From assembly GCA_017936745.1 (NCBI GenBank), contig JAGBEY010000014.1, forward strand, positions 1 to 64,000: 64,000 nt of DNA, read 5' to 3'. The notes beneath the pieces were generated by a model that was not told the origin of the DNA, searched no databases, and saw nothing but the letters and a program-made list of their open reading frames with translations. Shown piece after piece: positions 15,390 to 26,800 of this stretch (position 1 is its first letter; the number at the start of each line of letters is the position of its first letter). The stretch comes from Clostridia bacterium. GTDB lineage: Bacteria; Bacillota; Clostridia; UMGS1840. Position numbers and translations under genes: made by a program.

Positions 15390-18300
15390 TTATTCTGTGG
15401 GGATATCCATCATTCGCATCGTTCTCCAGGAGGGATACGCGCTGATGGAGTTTAACATGGTTTTGTCTTGCGGTCCTGCTGCTGCCATAATCTTTTGGGC
15501 AGTATCAGAATAGCTGGACACTCTGTAGTTATTTCCGTTTAATGCTACCTCACTCGTGCTGGTTCCCTGAGAACCGTAGAAGCTTGTGGGGTCACGTCCG
15601 TCGGTATGATTGTAACCGACAAAGCAGTTATTGATATTTACATACTTTCTGGCAAACAGCCAACGGTCTGTCGAGGTGGTGTAAGCCTCTGTCACCACAT
15701 TATCACAAGCGGTGGTGTAACCGGTACCCTGGTCGAAATAAATACCGGGAGCTAAAACCTGACCGGGGTCAATAATGTAGTTATCGTTAATCTGAGTACC
15801 GCGGAGATTTCCTAACGTATAGATGTGACCGCCATCACCCATGGTTTGCATTACACGGTCTATCTTATTGTAGGAAATATTATGATTTCCGCAATCTGCG
15901 GGATCGTCATATCCCCATCCCCATCCGATAGAAATACCGGTATAGGGGGTATCCTTGATATCGTTGTGAAGAATGCTTACATTTCCTGCATAATACACAG
16001 AAATCGGGGTTAATCCCTGAAATTCCTGAGCAGTGCGGCGGAAAATGTTGTTATCCACGGTAATATTTTTGCAGCGTTCTGTGTTTACAGGGGCAGAATT
16101 TCCGTCTCTGTAATCACCCAGCATTACACCGGTGCCTGCCAAATCGTGGAAATAACTTCCGGTAATCCGGGAATTGGAAACACCCTCCTCAAAAATCAAA
16201 GCACTGGAGCCCATAGATGCAAATTCACAGTTCTTAAATACTAAAGAATCTGCATATTTTACCCAAATCTGACCGGGGAAAATATGTTGGCCATAATAGG
16301 TTTCGCTCCCCAGTCTCCATTCATCGGTCTGGTTGAAGGCTGCGCCCTTTACGGTGATATCATCCCAACCGCCATAACGGAAGGAAATGCCGTCAAATTC
16401 CAGATTGGTAACCTTATTCTGCGAGCTGACGCCGGAAATATTCACCATACCGTCAGTTACTGCACACCAGGTTTCAACGGTTGCCATATCTTCCTGTGCA
16501 TACGGATAATAATACATTTTGCGGGCTGCTTTATCAAAGTAAAACTCACCGGGTTGATCCAACAAAAGCAGGGAGTTTTCCAGATAAAAATCGGCTCCGT
16601 TTCCGGGAGTGATGGTGTCTGTATGCAAACCGTCGATGCAAAATGCATTGTAGTACGGATAGGTTGTGTAAACATATGCATTGTTATCATCGTAGGAAAT
16701 GCTGTCAATGGGGAAACGATGATTTGCCCATGCCAGGCTGAACACAATCTGCATTCTGGACTGCTGTGTTGCCGTCTGCTGGTCTAATCCTTTGGGAAAA
16801 TCGGAGTTTCCGTAGAAAGAAACCATAATACCATCAGTTACATGGGAATCGTTTTTAGGAGTTGCCGGATCCATCAGCACGCCTGCGTACCAACCATCAC
16901 TTCTTGCCATGGTTGCCTGATAGCCGTTTACAAACAGCGCTCTGGTTTCACGGGTGGTAGTGGTTGCTACCCAGTAATTCTGACCGGAAACCTGCTTCCA
17001 TTTACCGGTTAAATCTTCTCCACCGGAGAAAACAGGTTTTTGAGTCATATCTGCGGCGCGGATAATTACCTTATGTCCGTTTTTACCGCCCATAGTGGGG
17101 TCAATATTGATGGTAACGGTGCTCTTGTAGGTACCGGGAGCAACATTTACAATGATATCTCCCGTCATATCCTGATTGATGGATTTTACAATTTTCATCG
17201 CATTTGCTAAGTTGTTTACCGGCTCAAGCTGCGTACCGGGATTTGTGGATTTTCCTGTAGTTGCAACATAAATTTCACGGTATACAGTGCCGTAAACGTC
17301 TTTCGCATACGGAGTTGCACTGTCAAGGCCGGCAAATGCCAACACCTTCAAAGTGCTTCCGGCAGAAAGGTTGGCGAATGCTGTGGTTGCAGCATCCCCC
17401 TCCCGGGTTAACGCCCGGATATCTATCAGTTTATTGCCGTTATAGACTCCTGCAATCAAGGAAACATCGGCAGGTATGTCCACACAGTTCACGCTGATAT
17501 CAGCAAGCCCTGCAGGCAATACTCCGACCTCCTGACCATCGGAATTTTTTACGGCAACAGTGGGGTCGGCAATGCAGTCGGTGTATGCCGCCAGCAATTC
17601 TTCCCCGTTATCAAAATCTTTTGCTACCATTTTCCAGAAAGACATCGGTGCATAGATATGATTTACAGTGTCGGCATCCACATCAATATTTGCTGCTTTG
17701 CCATACTGTTTTAATAAATTGTATGCACCCTCCGAAGTGGTAACATTCTTAAAGTCATGAATTAAGTGATAATACATGGAGTTGGTGTCTTCTAAAACAA
17801 TCGAATCAAAATAGAAAGTATCGCAATAGAAGTCAAATTTTAAAGTATGCGTACCAGCTCCAAGATGGAGAGAAGTAATTTCCTCCTGAAGATACGGCCA
17901 GGCAGTGCTGCTTCTGTCATCATCAAAACTCATAGTAAGATACTCTGCCGGGGTATTATCTACAGAAAGATTAAAGGAAACATCCTTCCATGCCGCACCA
18001 ACCAGATTCAGATTGTAAACAGTTTCCTGTTCTGTTGTGATGGTGTAGGTTGCGGAGGTTTGGACGGTGTTCGTAAGTTTCAGTGCGGTTTTTCCATTAT
18101 AAGTAACGGCAGCCGCAGAAGTAGAAATTGCATTTTCTGCTTCGATTACAGTATACAAGCTACTGTTGGACACCTCGGGAAGAACGGGTGCCGGGGTTGC
18201 GGTTGCCACCGGAGTAGGAGTTGCAGTGGGAGTTACTGTTGGAGTTGGAGTTGGAAGCTCTACGATTATGGGCTTTAAATTTGCCACATTAATCTGGCTA

Positions 18301-19022
18301 CCCCAATCTTCATGAGTGGATAGCTCCCCTGCACTGTGAATGGAGATATTTCCAATCACTGCGGTATTATTACCGATATTTTCAAGGGTGAGCGTATTTT
18401 TGCCACTTCTCACATACAGAAGCTCAACATCTTTTCTTGCAGCATCTGCCCAGCAAAGAGTGTTATTGTACCCACTTGGTTTTAATATATCGGCATAAAA
18501 GCCGGTATCTGAAGTTACTCTGATGGTGTTTTCCGCCGTATCGGTGAAATAAATATAGGGATACACAATCCCCGCCATTGCTTTGGAAGGCGTGTAGGTA
18601 AAGGTATATGTTTCACCGGGTGCCAGGGATTTGTATAAATTTGTGGAAACAGAGTCCTCCTGACCGGAGATAATCGGTTGGCTGCCAATGGTAATCTGAT
18701 TCAGATAATCCATACCATTGTTATCCAAACCGGTCATAGTAAGAGTGGCCGAAGTATCACTCTGCTCCAGAGTATTTGCACCTTTTAACAGATACAGATA
18801 CTTGGTTTGTCCCGCTGCAATGGTTGCAGTGGAACCAAGTTCACTGGTTACGGTAACTGCCTTGTCGGAGGTTACCTGATACACCCCTGCATAGGGAGCA
18901 TCCGTGTAGGAAACTGCCGTTGCGGCAGAAACCACAGCCACCGGTGCAAGAGATAACAGCAAACTACTCACTATTGTGCAAACTAAAATAAACGAGAAGA
19001 ACTTTTTGATGTCCGTTTGCAT
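15390..19022 (-). CDS. Secreted right-handed beta-helix protein with CBM-like modules
   Basis: 1210 aa from the ATG at 19022, chosen because GGAGG lies 8 bases upstream and a signal peptide follows at once (KKFFSFILVCTIVSSLLLSL...VVSA). An N-terminal beta region (35-250) holds a degenerate PYAGVY module. A Pro-Thr linker (252-281) leads to a CBM-like sandwich with GAAWKDVSF and [13 protein letters not shown], then a helical module (416-480) and a beta domain. From about 580 (IYVATTGKSTNPG) to the C-terminus is a right-handed parallel beta-helix, with [12 protein letters not shown] near 1031, DGGHIYTLG near 1060 and GIYFDQG near 1090. The fold is shared with pectate-lyase-like and GH141-type enzymes. 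Glycan cleavage is therefore likely, but the exact family is inferred. No SLH or sortase anchor is seen. Confidence 0.8.
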   Translation of the reverse strand: MQTDIKKFFSFILVCTIVSSLLLSLAPVAVVSAATAVSYTDAPYAGVYQVTSDKAVTVTSELGSTATIAAGQTKYLYLLKGANTLEQSDTSATLTMTGLDNNGMDYLNQITIGSQPIISGQEDSVSTNLYKSLAPGETYTFTYTPSKAMAGIVYPYIYFTDTAENTIRVTSDTGFYADILKPSGYNNTLCWADAARKDVELLYVRSGKNTLTLENIGNNTAVIGNISIHSAGELSTHEDWGSQINVANLKPIIVELPTPTPTVTPTATPTPVATATPAPVLPEVSNSSLYTVIEAENAISTSAAAVTYNGKTALKLTNTVQTSATYTITTEQETVYNLNLVGAAWKDVSFNLSVDNTPAEYLTMSFDDDRSSTAWPYLQEEITSLHLGAGTHTLKFDFYCDTFYFDSIVLEDTNSMYYHLIHDFKNVTTSEGAYNLLKQYGKAANIDVDADTVNHIYAPMSFWKMVAKDFDNGEELLAAYTDCIADPTVAVKNSDGQEVGVLPAGLADISVNCVDIPADVSLIAGVYNGNKLIDIRALTREGDAATTAFANLSAGSTLKVLAFAGLDSATPYAKDVYGTVYREIYVATTGKSTNPGTQLEPVNNLANAMKIVKSINQDMTGDIIVNVAPGTYKSTVTINIDPTMGGKNGHKVIIRAADMTQKPVFSGGEDLTGKWKQVSGQNYWVATTTTRETRALFVNGYQATMARSDGWYAGVLMDPATPKNDSHVTDGIMVSFYGNSDFPKGLDQQTATQQSRMQIVFSLAWANHRFPIDSISYDDNNAYVYTTYPYYNAFCIDGLHTDTITPGNGADFYLENSLLLLDQPGEFYFDKAARKMYYYPYAQEDMATVETWCAVTDGMVNISGVSSQNKVTNLEFDGISFRYGGWDDITVKGAAFNQTDEWRLGSETYYGQHIFPGQIWVKYADSLVFKNCEFASMGSSALIFEEGVSNSRITGSYFHDLAGTGVMLGDYRDGNSAPVNTERCKNITVDNNIFRRTAQEFQGLTPISVYYAGNVSILHNDIKDTPYTGISIGWGWGYDDPADCGNHNISYNKIDRVMQTMGDGGHIYTLGNLRGTQINDNYIIDPGQVLAPGIYFDQGTGYTTACDNVVTEAYTTSTDRWLFARKYVNINNCFVGYNHTDGRDPTSFYGSQGTSTSEVALNGNNYRVSSYSDTAQKIMAAAGPQDKTMLNSISAYPSWRTMRMMDIPTE

Positions 19023-19083
19023 TCGTGTTTCCTCCTTGAATTGCAAAAACAGAATTGGTGTCGCGAGGTTTTTATTTTTTTCT

Positions 19084-19123
19084 CCCGGGATATGCCGCAT
19101 AAAAGGGCATATCCCGGTTTTTT
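19084..19123 (-). terminator. Terminator after the 19.1-kb beta-helix gene
   Basis: CCGGGATATGCC (19085-19096) pairs with GGGCATATCCCGG (19105-19117) around an 8-base loop, with T- and A-runs on both sides. Confidence 0.8.
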
Positions 19124-19132
19124 ACGTTTGGC

Positions 19133-22100
19133 TTATTCGTCAGCCGGAACATCCAGCATACGCATGGTTCTCCAGGACGGATAGTAATCTACATTCAGCA
19201 GCTCGGTCTGATTTTCCACACCGGCTTCTGCCATAATTCTCTGTGCAGATAATGACCAGCTGGTAACACTTACATTGTTGTTTTCCATCGTAACACCGGA
19301 GCTGTCGAAACCGTAGGAACCGCTGGTGGAAGGCATTTTACCATCGGTATGGTTATAAGAACCGTAACAGTCGGCAATGTCAACATATCTTCTTGCGAAT
19401 AACCAACGGTCGCTGGAAGCTTTTGCATCGGTGAACACGTTATCACTGAAATACAGATCCTGAGTTGCCTGGTCAAGATATAAACCACTCTTTAACAGAT
19501 CGCCCGGATCGATAAAGTAGTTATCGTTAATCTGGTTGTAGCCCTGCAGACCAACGGTGTAGATATGAGAACCGTCATGCATCGTCTGCATTACATCTTC
19601 AATCTTATTGTAAGCCACAACGTTGTTTCCGCAATCGTCGGGTAATGCTGCACCCCAGCCCCAACCAACGGTGATACCGGTGTAAGGCATATCGGCAATA
19701 TCGTTGTGATGAACTTTGGAATCACCGGTGTAGTACAGAGCCACTGCGGTGGTTCCTAAAAATTCCTGTGCACAACGGCGGAAAATGTTGTTATCTACTT
19801 CAATATGGGTAGAACGCTGTTTATCGGAAGACATATTCACATCGTGGAGGAAGTTTCCGACTACAACACCGGTACCGGAAATATCATGGAAGGAGCTTCC
19901 GGTTACACGGCAGTTGGTGTCCCCTTCTTCAAAGAGAACTGCACTGGAGCCTAAGTTTGCAAATTCACAGTTTTTAAATACTACGCTATCTGCATAATTT
20001 AAGGTAACCTGTGCGGGGAACATATAGCTTCCGTACCAAATTTCGCCGCCCAAACGCAATTCGTCTGCCTGGTTGAAGGCTGCACCGTTGGTGGTAGCAT
20101 CATCATAAGCACCATGCTGGAAGGAAATACCGTCAAATTCGATATTATTTACCTTGTTGGAAGCGCTAACACCGGTAATGGTCATCAAACCGTCGGTAAC
20201 TGCACAGAAGGTTTCTGCGGTAGTCATATCCTCATTTGCATAGGGATAGTAGTACATCTTACGGTTCGGTTTGTCGAAATAGAATTCACCGGGTTCATCC
20301 AATAAATCCATAGAGTTTTCTAAGTAGAAGGAACCGGTAGGCTGAATGGTAGTGGTGGTTGCATCATCATTTAAGAAGATGTGGTATCTGGGGAACGGAA
20401 TGTATACATATGCGTATTCATAACCGTAGTAATCAGCATAGACTACTTTTTCCACAGGGAAACGGTGGTTTGCCCAGTTTTTCTGGAATACTACCTGAAG
20501 TCTGGTATCGTCATCCAGGTTTCTGGGGAAGTCGGTATCCCACTGTTCAATATTAACCAGGAAGCCGTCTGCAATATGAACATCATTTACCGGATTTGCA
20601 GGTTTAATCACATCATCTGCAATATACCAGCCGCTGCTTCGTGCCATAGTTGCCTGATAGCCGTTTACATACAGGGCTCTGGTTTCACGGGTGGTAGTGG
20701 TTGCTACCCAGTAATTCTGACCAGATACCTTAGACCATTTACCGGTTAAGGGTTCACCACCGGACAGAATGGGACGGTTTTCAGGATCTTCTGCTTTTAA
20801 GATAACCTTATAGCCGTTCATACCGCTCATGGTCTGGTCAACTGCGATAGTAGAATTGCTGCGGTAGGTACCGGGAGCAATATGTACCACGATATCACCG
20901 GTCATGGTGGTATTGTATGATTTTACTTTGGTTAATGCCTGAGCGATGGTTGCCAGCGGAGTTTCCGGAGTCAGACCATCGTTGGTGGATTTACCGGTGG
21001 TTGCCACATAAATATCTTTGTATACGCCGGTGGAAGAGTAGGGTTTTGCTTCTTCCATATCGGAGAATACCATAATCTTAACCTTACTCTGTGCAGTTAA
21101 GTCGGTTAAGTTGCAGTTAACTGTGGTAGAGGTGGATTTTAAGGTATTTAAGTTGCCAACCATCTTTTTGCCTCTGTATTCTGCCACAACAATGGTGGAG
21201 TTTGCCGGCATATTGGAGGTGTTGATAATCAATCTTGCGTTGCCAACCGGTAAGGTAGATACCGGAGCATTGGAAGAATTATAAAGCTTCACAGTGGGGC
21301 TGGAGGTCTCACTGGAAATGATGGAGTTATAAGTGGAAAGCATATCATCCAAAGATTCAAAATCCTTGCCAACCATGGGCCAGAAGGACATCTGAGGATA
21401 GAAAATGCTTGCAGTATCATTCACCACGTTGATGCCAAGCAGGGAGCCATATTCTACTAAAAGATTGTATGCTTCCTGAGAGGTGGTGGCATCTTTGAAG
21501 CCATATAACAGGTGATAGGTTCTGCTGCTGGTGTTTTCCAGACGGAAATCATCAAAATAGAACACATCACAGAAATAGGTAAACTGAAGGGTATGAGTTC
21601 CTGCAGTTAAATTCATGGAGTAGATTTTTTCAGTCTGCAGCGGATAGGAATCGTTCTTATGCAGATTGAAATGCATGGTTTCGTAAGACTGATAGGTTCC
21701 GTCAACGGTGATGTCTACGGAAACGTCTTTCCATGCAGCACCTCTTAAGTACAGGTTATACACACCGGTATCGGGCACGGTAATGCTATAAGTAGAGGTG
21801 GACTCATTACCAGCGGTAATTACAGTTGCACCGCCGTGGGAAGCCTGAGAAACACCGCTCTGAGAGGTGAAGCTTTCCGCTTCGGTAATAATCATATACT
21901 CAGAATCAGTAATATTCGGAGTAGCAGTGGGAGTGGGAGTTACCACAGGCTCTGCCGGCATAGAGGATACCGGTTTTACAAAGCTGATATAAGACATGGA
22001 GTCGTATCCGGTAGCATTTAAGTATCCGTAATCTATTGTGGATAATATAACCGGATTGGATCCGATGTTTTTCAAAGTGAAAGTGTTTGCCCCTTCTTTA

Positions 22101-23734
22101 AAGTACATGGGCTGGTCAACCCGAACACCATCCTGATTAGTCCAGCCGGTGGTGGTCAGATTAAAGTCTGCATAATAATCGCCGGAAATCATACGAACGG
22201 TGGTAGAGCCGCTGATGGAAGCAACCTCCAGCTGAACACCGTAAACACCACTGTAGGGTGCATTGAAGGTGTAAGTTCCCCATTCCCCATTGGACATGGT
22301 GAAGTTATCACCGCTGATATGATTGCTTTGTGCATAATATTCACCGCTGAAGCTGGTTGCAGCAACTTCACCGCTGTAGCCGCCAAACGCAGGTTCTAAT
22401 TTTACGTTACCAATCCAGGTAGTTACCTGAGTAGGAGTTGCAGTGGGAGTAGGAGTTGCGGTGGGGGTTGCAGTAGGTGCAGTAGTCGGAGTAGGAGTTG
22501 CGGTGGGGGTTGCAGTAGGTGCAGTAGTCGGAGTAGGAGTTGCGGTGGGAGTTGCAGTAGGTGCAGTGGTCGGAGTAGGAGTCGGTGTTGCAGTTGCAAA
22601 TTTTACGAATTCCAGATAATCCAAGGTTTTTTCTGCACCGGAAGCATCCAGTCGACCAAAGTCGATGCTGGAAATAGTTGCATTGTAGTCACCACGCAGT
22701 TCTAATTTCACTGTGTTAGTGCCTTCCTGCAAATAGATGGGCTGGTCCTGTAAACAACCGGAGCTCCATCCCATGGTGGTCACGGCATATTCTGCACCAT
22801 AACCGTCTTCGGTGGATACATACCAGTTGACGGGAGTTCCGCTGGACCACTCTGTACGGATCTGCATTGCATACACACCGGTGTAAGGCATATCCACAGT
22901 GATATAAGCCCAGTCACCTTTAATCAAGGTGAAAGCACCATCAGTATTCCAGGGTGCGCCGGAGGATGCCTGATAGTCAGTACCTTCAACCGCAGCATCG
23001 CCGTTACGGATTGCACCTTTGATATTTTCTACAGTGGAGGTATAACCGTTTTTATAGGCAACAGGTAAATCGCCATACGCACCGGGCCAGGTTAAAGGAG
23101 CCTCGGTGGGTGTGGGAGTTTCGGTGGGTTCCGGTAAATCGGAAGTCAGTTTTACCAAAGGCAGAAAATCTAAAGAAGATTCTGCACCCTGAGCGTCCAG
23201 ACGACCTAAGTCCCAAGCACCTAACATCGCATTACCGGGACCAATACATTCAATGGTAATGATATTGGTACCTTCCTCCAGATAAAGAGGCTGGTCCTGT
23301 AAACAGCCGGAGCTCCAGCTGGTATCGGTAATGCTGTATTCTGCATAGTAGCCATGCTCGGTGATTACGCGGTAGCCGGTTGAAGAACTGCCGTACCAGT
23401 CAGTTCTCAACTGGAATGCATACACACCGGTATAGGGTACAGTCACTTCGTATTTGCCCCAGTCACCCACAACCATTACAAACTCGCCGTTGGCGCCAAA
23501 GGGAGAGGATGAGGTTGCAACATAGTCGGTGCCGGCCACGGAAGAGCCATCTGCACCGCTTTTGGTGAAAGTGGTTAATGCGTAGTTTTCGCCAACATAA
23601 CCGTTGGTATAACCGGTTAAATCACCAAATTTGCCGGTCCAGGTGGGAGCCGCACTTACGGGGAATGCCATCAAACTGCCAAGCATGGTAATCAGCAAGC
23701 AGAATGACAACAGCTTTTTGAATTCAATCTTCAA
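19133..23734 (-). CDS. Giant secreted beta-helix protein with three PYTGVY modules
   Basis: 1533 aa. I take the TTG at 23734 as start, because the perfect AAGGAGG sits 8 bases upstream; an in-frame TTG at 23752 lies inside that ribosome site. Signal peptide FKKLLSFCLLITMLGSLMAFPVSA. Three copies of a module of about 170 aa follow (28-205, 215-385, 440-610), each with PYTGVY or PYSGVY, a conserved DQP-(L/I/M)-Y block and DxG(R/Y)L(D/N)A. A Pro-Thr linker near 380-435 is encoded by three 42-bp repeats. Next come a GAAWKDVSV module, a helical module (741-805), a beta domain and the beta-helix from about 905, with PYTGITVGWGWG near 1354 and HDGSHIYTVG near 1384. It is probably a glycan-binding and glycan-cleaving enzyme; its substrate is unknown. 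No wall anchor is visible. Confidence 0.8.
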   Translation of the reverse strand: MKIEFKKLLSFCLLITMLGSLMAFPVSAAPTWTGKFGDLTGYTNGYVGENYALTTFTKSGADGSSVAGTDYVATSSSPFGANGEFVMVVGDWGKYEVTVPYTGVYAFQLRTDWYGSSSTGYRVITEHGYYAEYSITDTSWSSGCLQDQPLYLEEGTNIITIECIGPGNAMLGAWDLGRLDAQGAESSLDFLPLVKLTSDLPEPTETPTPTEAPLTWPGAYGDLPVAYKNGYTSTVENIKGAIRNGDAAVEGTDYQASSGAPWNTDGAFTLIKGDWAYITVDMPYTGVYAMQIRTEWSSGTPVNWYVSTEDGYGAEYAVTTMGWSSGCLQDQPIYLQEGTNTVKLELRGDYNATISSIDFGRLDASGAEKTLDYLEFVKFATATPTPTPTTAPTATPTATPTPTTAPTATPTATPTPTTAPTATPTATPTPTATPTQVTTWIGNVKLEPAFGGYSGEVAATSFSGEYYAQSNHISGDNFTMSNGEWGTYTFNAPYSGVYGVQLEVASISGSTTVRMISGDYYADFNLTTTGWTNQDGVRVDQPMYFKEGANTFTLKNIGSNPVILSTIDYGYLNATGYDSMSYISFVKPVSSMPAEPVVTPTPTATPNITDSEYMIITEAESFTSQSGVSQASHGGATVITAGNESTSTYSITVPDTGVYNLYLRGAAWKDVSVDITVDGTYQSYETMHFNLHKNDSYPLQTEKIYSMNLTAGTHTLQFTYFCDVFYFDDFRLENTSSRTYHLLYGFKDATTSQEAYNLLVEYGSLLGINVVNDTASIFYPQMSFWPMVGKDFESLDDMLSTYNSIISSETSSPTVKLYNSSNAPVSTLPVGNARLIINTSNMPANSTIVVAEYRGKKMVGNLNTLKSTSTTVNCNLTDLTAQSKVKIMVFSDMEEAKPYSSTGVYKDIYVATTGKSTNDGLTPETPLATIAQALTKVKSYNTTMTGDIVVHIAPGTYRSNSTIAVDQTMSGMNGYKVILKAEDPENRPILSGGEPLTGKWSKVSGQNYWVATTTTRETRALYVNGYQATMARSSGWYIADDVIKPANPVNDVHIADGFLVNIEQWDTDFPRNLDDDTRLQVVFQKNWANHRFPVEKVVYADYYGYEYAYVYIPFPRYHIFLNDDATTTTIQPTGSFYLENSMDLLDEPGEFYFDKPNRKMYYYPYANEDMTTAETFCAVTDGLMTITGVSASNKVNNIEFDGISFQHGAYDDATTNGAAFNQADELRLGGEIWYGSYMFPAQVTLNYADSVVFKNCEFANLGSSAVLFEEGDTNCRVTGSSFHDISGTGVVVGNFLHDVNMSSDKQRSTHIEVDNNIFRRCAQEFLGTTAVALYYTGDSKVHHNDIADMPYTGITVGWGWGAALPDDCGNNVVAYNKIEDVMQTMHDGSHIYTVGLQGYNQINDNYFIDPGDLLKSGLYLDQATQDLYFSDNVFTDAKASSDRWLFARRYVDIADCYGSYNHTDGKMPSTSGSYGFDSSGVTMENNNVSVTSWSLSAQRIMAEAGVENQTELLNVDYYPSWRTMRMLDVPADE
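22449..22574 (-). repeat. Three tandem 42-bp linker repeats
   Basis: Units starting at 22449, 22491 and 22533 are exactly 42 bp apart and nearly identical, with a partial fourth from 22575. In frame they encode 14-residue [14 protein letters not shown] units, so copy-number change would lengthen or shorten the linker without a frameshift. Confidence 0.9.
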
Positions 23735-23814
23735 GGGTAAAACCTCCTTCAAACGATATTGTTTGTATTTTTGAAAAGTAGGACTAAGATTAGCAGGTCC
23801 AACTTCATCGTGTA

Positions 23815-26800
23815 CTAATCAATGATTGCATCTGCCGGAAGATGGAACATGGGAAGAATACGCCAGGAGGGATAGTAATCCACATCTGCTACTCTATCCT
23901 TGTCTTCCAGACCGGCTTCCGCCATAACCCTCTGAGCTGTCGTTTTCCAGGATGTCTGATTAATATAGTTAGTTCCATATTCCACACCGGAGGTATCTAA
24001 CGGGAAGGTGGAGAAATATCTGGGGTTTCCACCATCGGTGTGGTTATATGCCGCGTAGTTATCATTTAAGTTTACATATTTTCTTGCAAACAACCAATAA
24101 TCGTTGGAATCATCTGCACCTTCAACCACGTTGTCAGCCATCGAGATATAACCGGTTCCTTCGTCAAAGTAAACACCGCCGCGACGATAGTTACCCGGGT
24201 CGATTAAGTAGTTGTCATTTAAGTGCATATTTTCCTGGTCACCTAAGGTGTAAATCTGTGCACCGTCATCCAACACCTGGCAAACCTCTGTGATTTTGTT
24301 GTAGGAAACAGTGTGATTTCCTGTATCAGTGGGTTCATAATAGCCCCAGCCCCAACCGATTGAAATACCGGTGTAAGGCAGATGTCTGATATCGTTGTGA
24401 TGAACGTTCGCAGAATCCACGTAGTAAACTGCAATCGCAGGCAGATTCATAAATTCCTGCGCCACACGACGGAAAATGTTGTTACCGATTTCAATGTTCT
24501 TACAACGGATACCGCCGCCGTAGTTACTGTTGTGCAGATAGTTGGAAACGGAGACGCCACCGCCGGAAATATCGTGGAAATCACAATTTACAACCTTGGA
24601 ATTGGTAACGCCTTCCACCAGATACATTGCGCTGGAGCCCAAGCAAGCAAATTCACAGCCGTCAAACACTAATTCATCTGCATAGTTTACCAGAATCTGT
24701 GCCGGCATCAGATTCTGGCTGAAGCCGGTTTCTGTACCGCGACGGAGCTCGTCTGCCTGATTGTATGCTGCACCATAGGTGGTGGCATCGTCCCAGGCAC
24801 CATAGCGGAAGGAAACATCACGGAATTCAAAATTTTGTACCGGGTTGGTGACGGAAGTTCCCTGAATGGTCAGCAGACCGTCAGTTACTGCACAGTAACT
24901 TTCGATGGTGGTCATATCCTCATTGGAATAAGGATAGTAATACATTTTGCGGTTTGCTTTATCAAAATAGAATTCACCAGGCTGATCTAAAAGCGCCATA
25001 GCATTTTCTAAGTAGAAATCTCTTCCCTCTGTGGGCATAACGGTGGTGGTATGACCGCTTCCTAAGAATGCGTTATAGTAGGGATAGGTTGCATTGACAT
25101 AAGCATAGCTGGAATCGTAGGTAATGCTGTCAATGGGGAAACGCTGATTTGCCCAAGCTAAGTTATACACCATATGCATTCTGGTTTCCCCTTCTAAGCC
25201 TGTGGGGAAATTGGGATAGCTGGATCTGCTTATCTTCAGACCGTCTGCAATGTGGTAATCGTTTTGCGGTGAGGAGGGGGTAATATAGCTGCCCGAGTAA
25301 ATTTCAGAGCTTCTTGCCAAAACAGCCTGATAACCGCCAACATAAAGGGCTCTGGTTTCACGGGTTGTGGTAGTGGCTACCCAATAGTTTTTGCCGGAAA
25401 CTTTGGTCCATTTCCCGGTTAAGGGTTCTCCGCCGGAGAATACGGGACGATTGTCCGGATCGTCACCCTGAATGATGACCTTGTAGCCGTTTTTACCACT
25501 CATGGTAGGATCAACATTAATGGTTACATTACTGCGGTATACGCCGGGAGCCACATGAATGATAATGTCTCCGTTCATATCGGCATTCACCGTTTTCACT
25601 TTGGTAAGCGCCTGTGCCAAAGTAGCCAGGGGGGTGTCGGGAGTTAACCCATCATTGGTAGATTTCCCGTTGGTAGCTACATAATAGTCCATATAGGTGC
25701 CGGAGGAAGTGTAAGGTGTTACCTCTTCCATATCGGCAATGGCTAAGATTTTTAAGTCACATCCTGCTTCCACATCACTTAAGCTAAAGGAAACAGAAGA
25801 AGAATTGCTCTGTGCCGTCTGGGGAATCTGAACTAATTTGCCTTCTTTGTAAATCGCACAAATCAAAGAAATATTGGTGGGAATTTTTGCACAGTTCACC
25901 GTTACGGTAGATTTGCCTGCCGGCAAAGTGGTTACCGCCACGTTGGAGGCATTTCTGATTCTGACGGTGGGATTTTCAATTTCATCTGCCAACACAGATT
26001 CATAAAGTTCTGTTAATTCGGCAGGAGTTTCATAATCCTTGCCAACCATTCCCCAGAATGCCATAGGCGGATATGCCAGGCTTTGGGTATCGGCAGCCAC
26101 ATCCACATAGATGTAGTCCCCGGAAGCTAACAGTGCTTCGTAAATTCCCTGGGAGGTGGCAATATCTTTTAATCCGTACAAAATCTGATACTGTTTGGAA
26201 TAGGTATCTTCTAAAGTGAAGGAGTCAAAGTAGAAGGTATCACAGTAGAAGGTGAAGCCGATGGTGTGAGTTCCCTTGGATAAGGGGAAGGTCGCTACAC
26301 ATTCTTCGTTATAGGAATAGGTTGCACTACGGTCACACTGAAAATGAGAGGTTTCGTAGTAATACACCGTTCCGTCAATGGAAATATCGTAAGAAACATC
26401 TTTCCAGGCTGCTCCGTTGACATACAGATTGTAAATGGTATCCTCTTCTACGGTTACAGTATAGCTTACAGAGGATTCCGAGGCTGCTTTTACAGCAGAT
26501 GCTCCGTTATAGGTAGTTTTGGATACTCCGCTGCCGGAGCTATAGCTTTCTGCTTCGTAAACCGTTCTCATTACTCTGTCGGAAACACCAGGGTTTACAG
26601 ACGGAGGAGTGGGAGTGGGAGTTGCAGTAGGAGCGGGAGTTATTACAGGTTCTGCCGGCATAGAGGATACCGGTTTTACAAAACTCATATAAGACATAGA
26701 GTCATATCCGGTGGCGTTTAAGAAACCGTAATCCAAATCGGATAAGGTAACATCATTTGCTCCGATATTTTTTAGGGTAAAGGTGTTTGCACCTTGGGTG

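Noticed and set aside
22428-22610. Possible CRISPR-like or satellite array from the regular 42-bp units
   Set aside because: The units are contiguous with no unique spacers and are in frame with a secreted protein, encoding a Pro-Thr linker.
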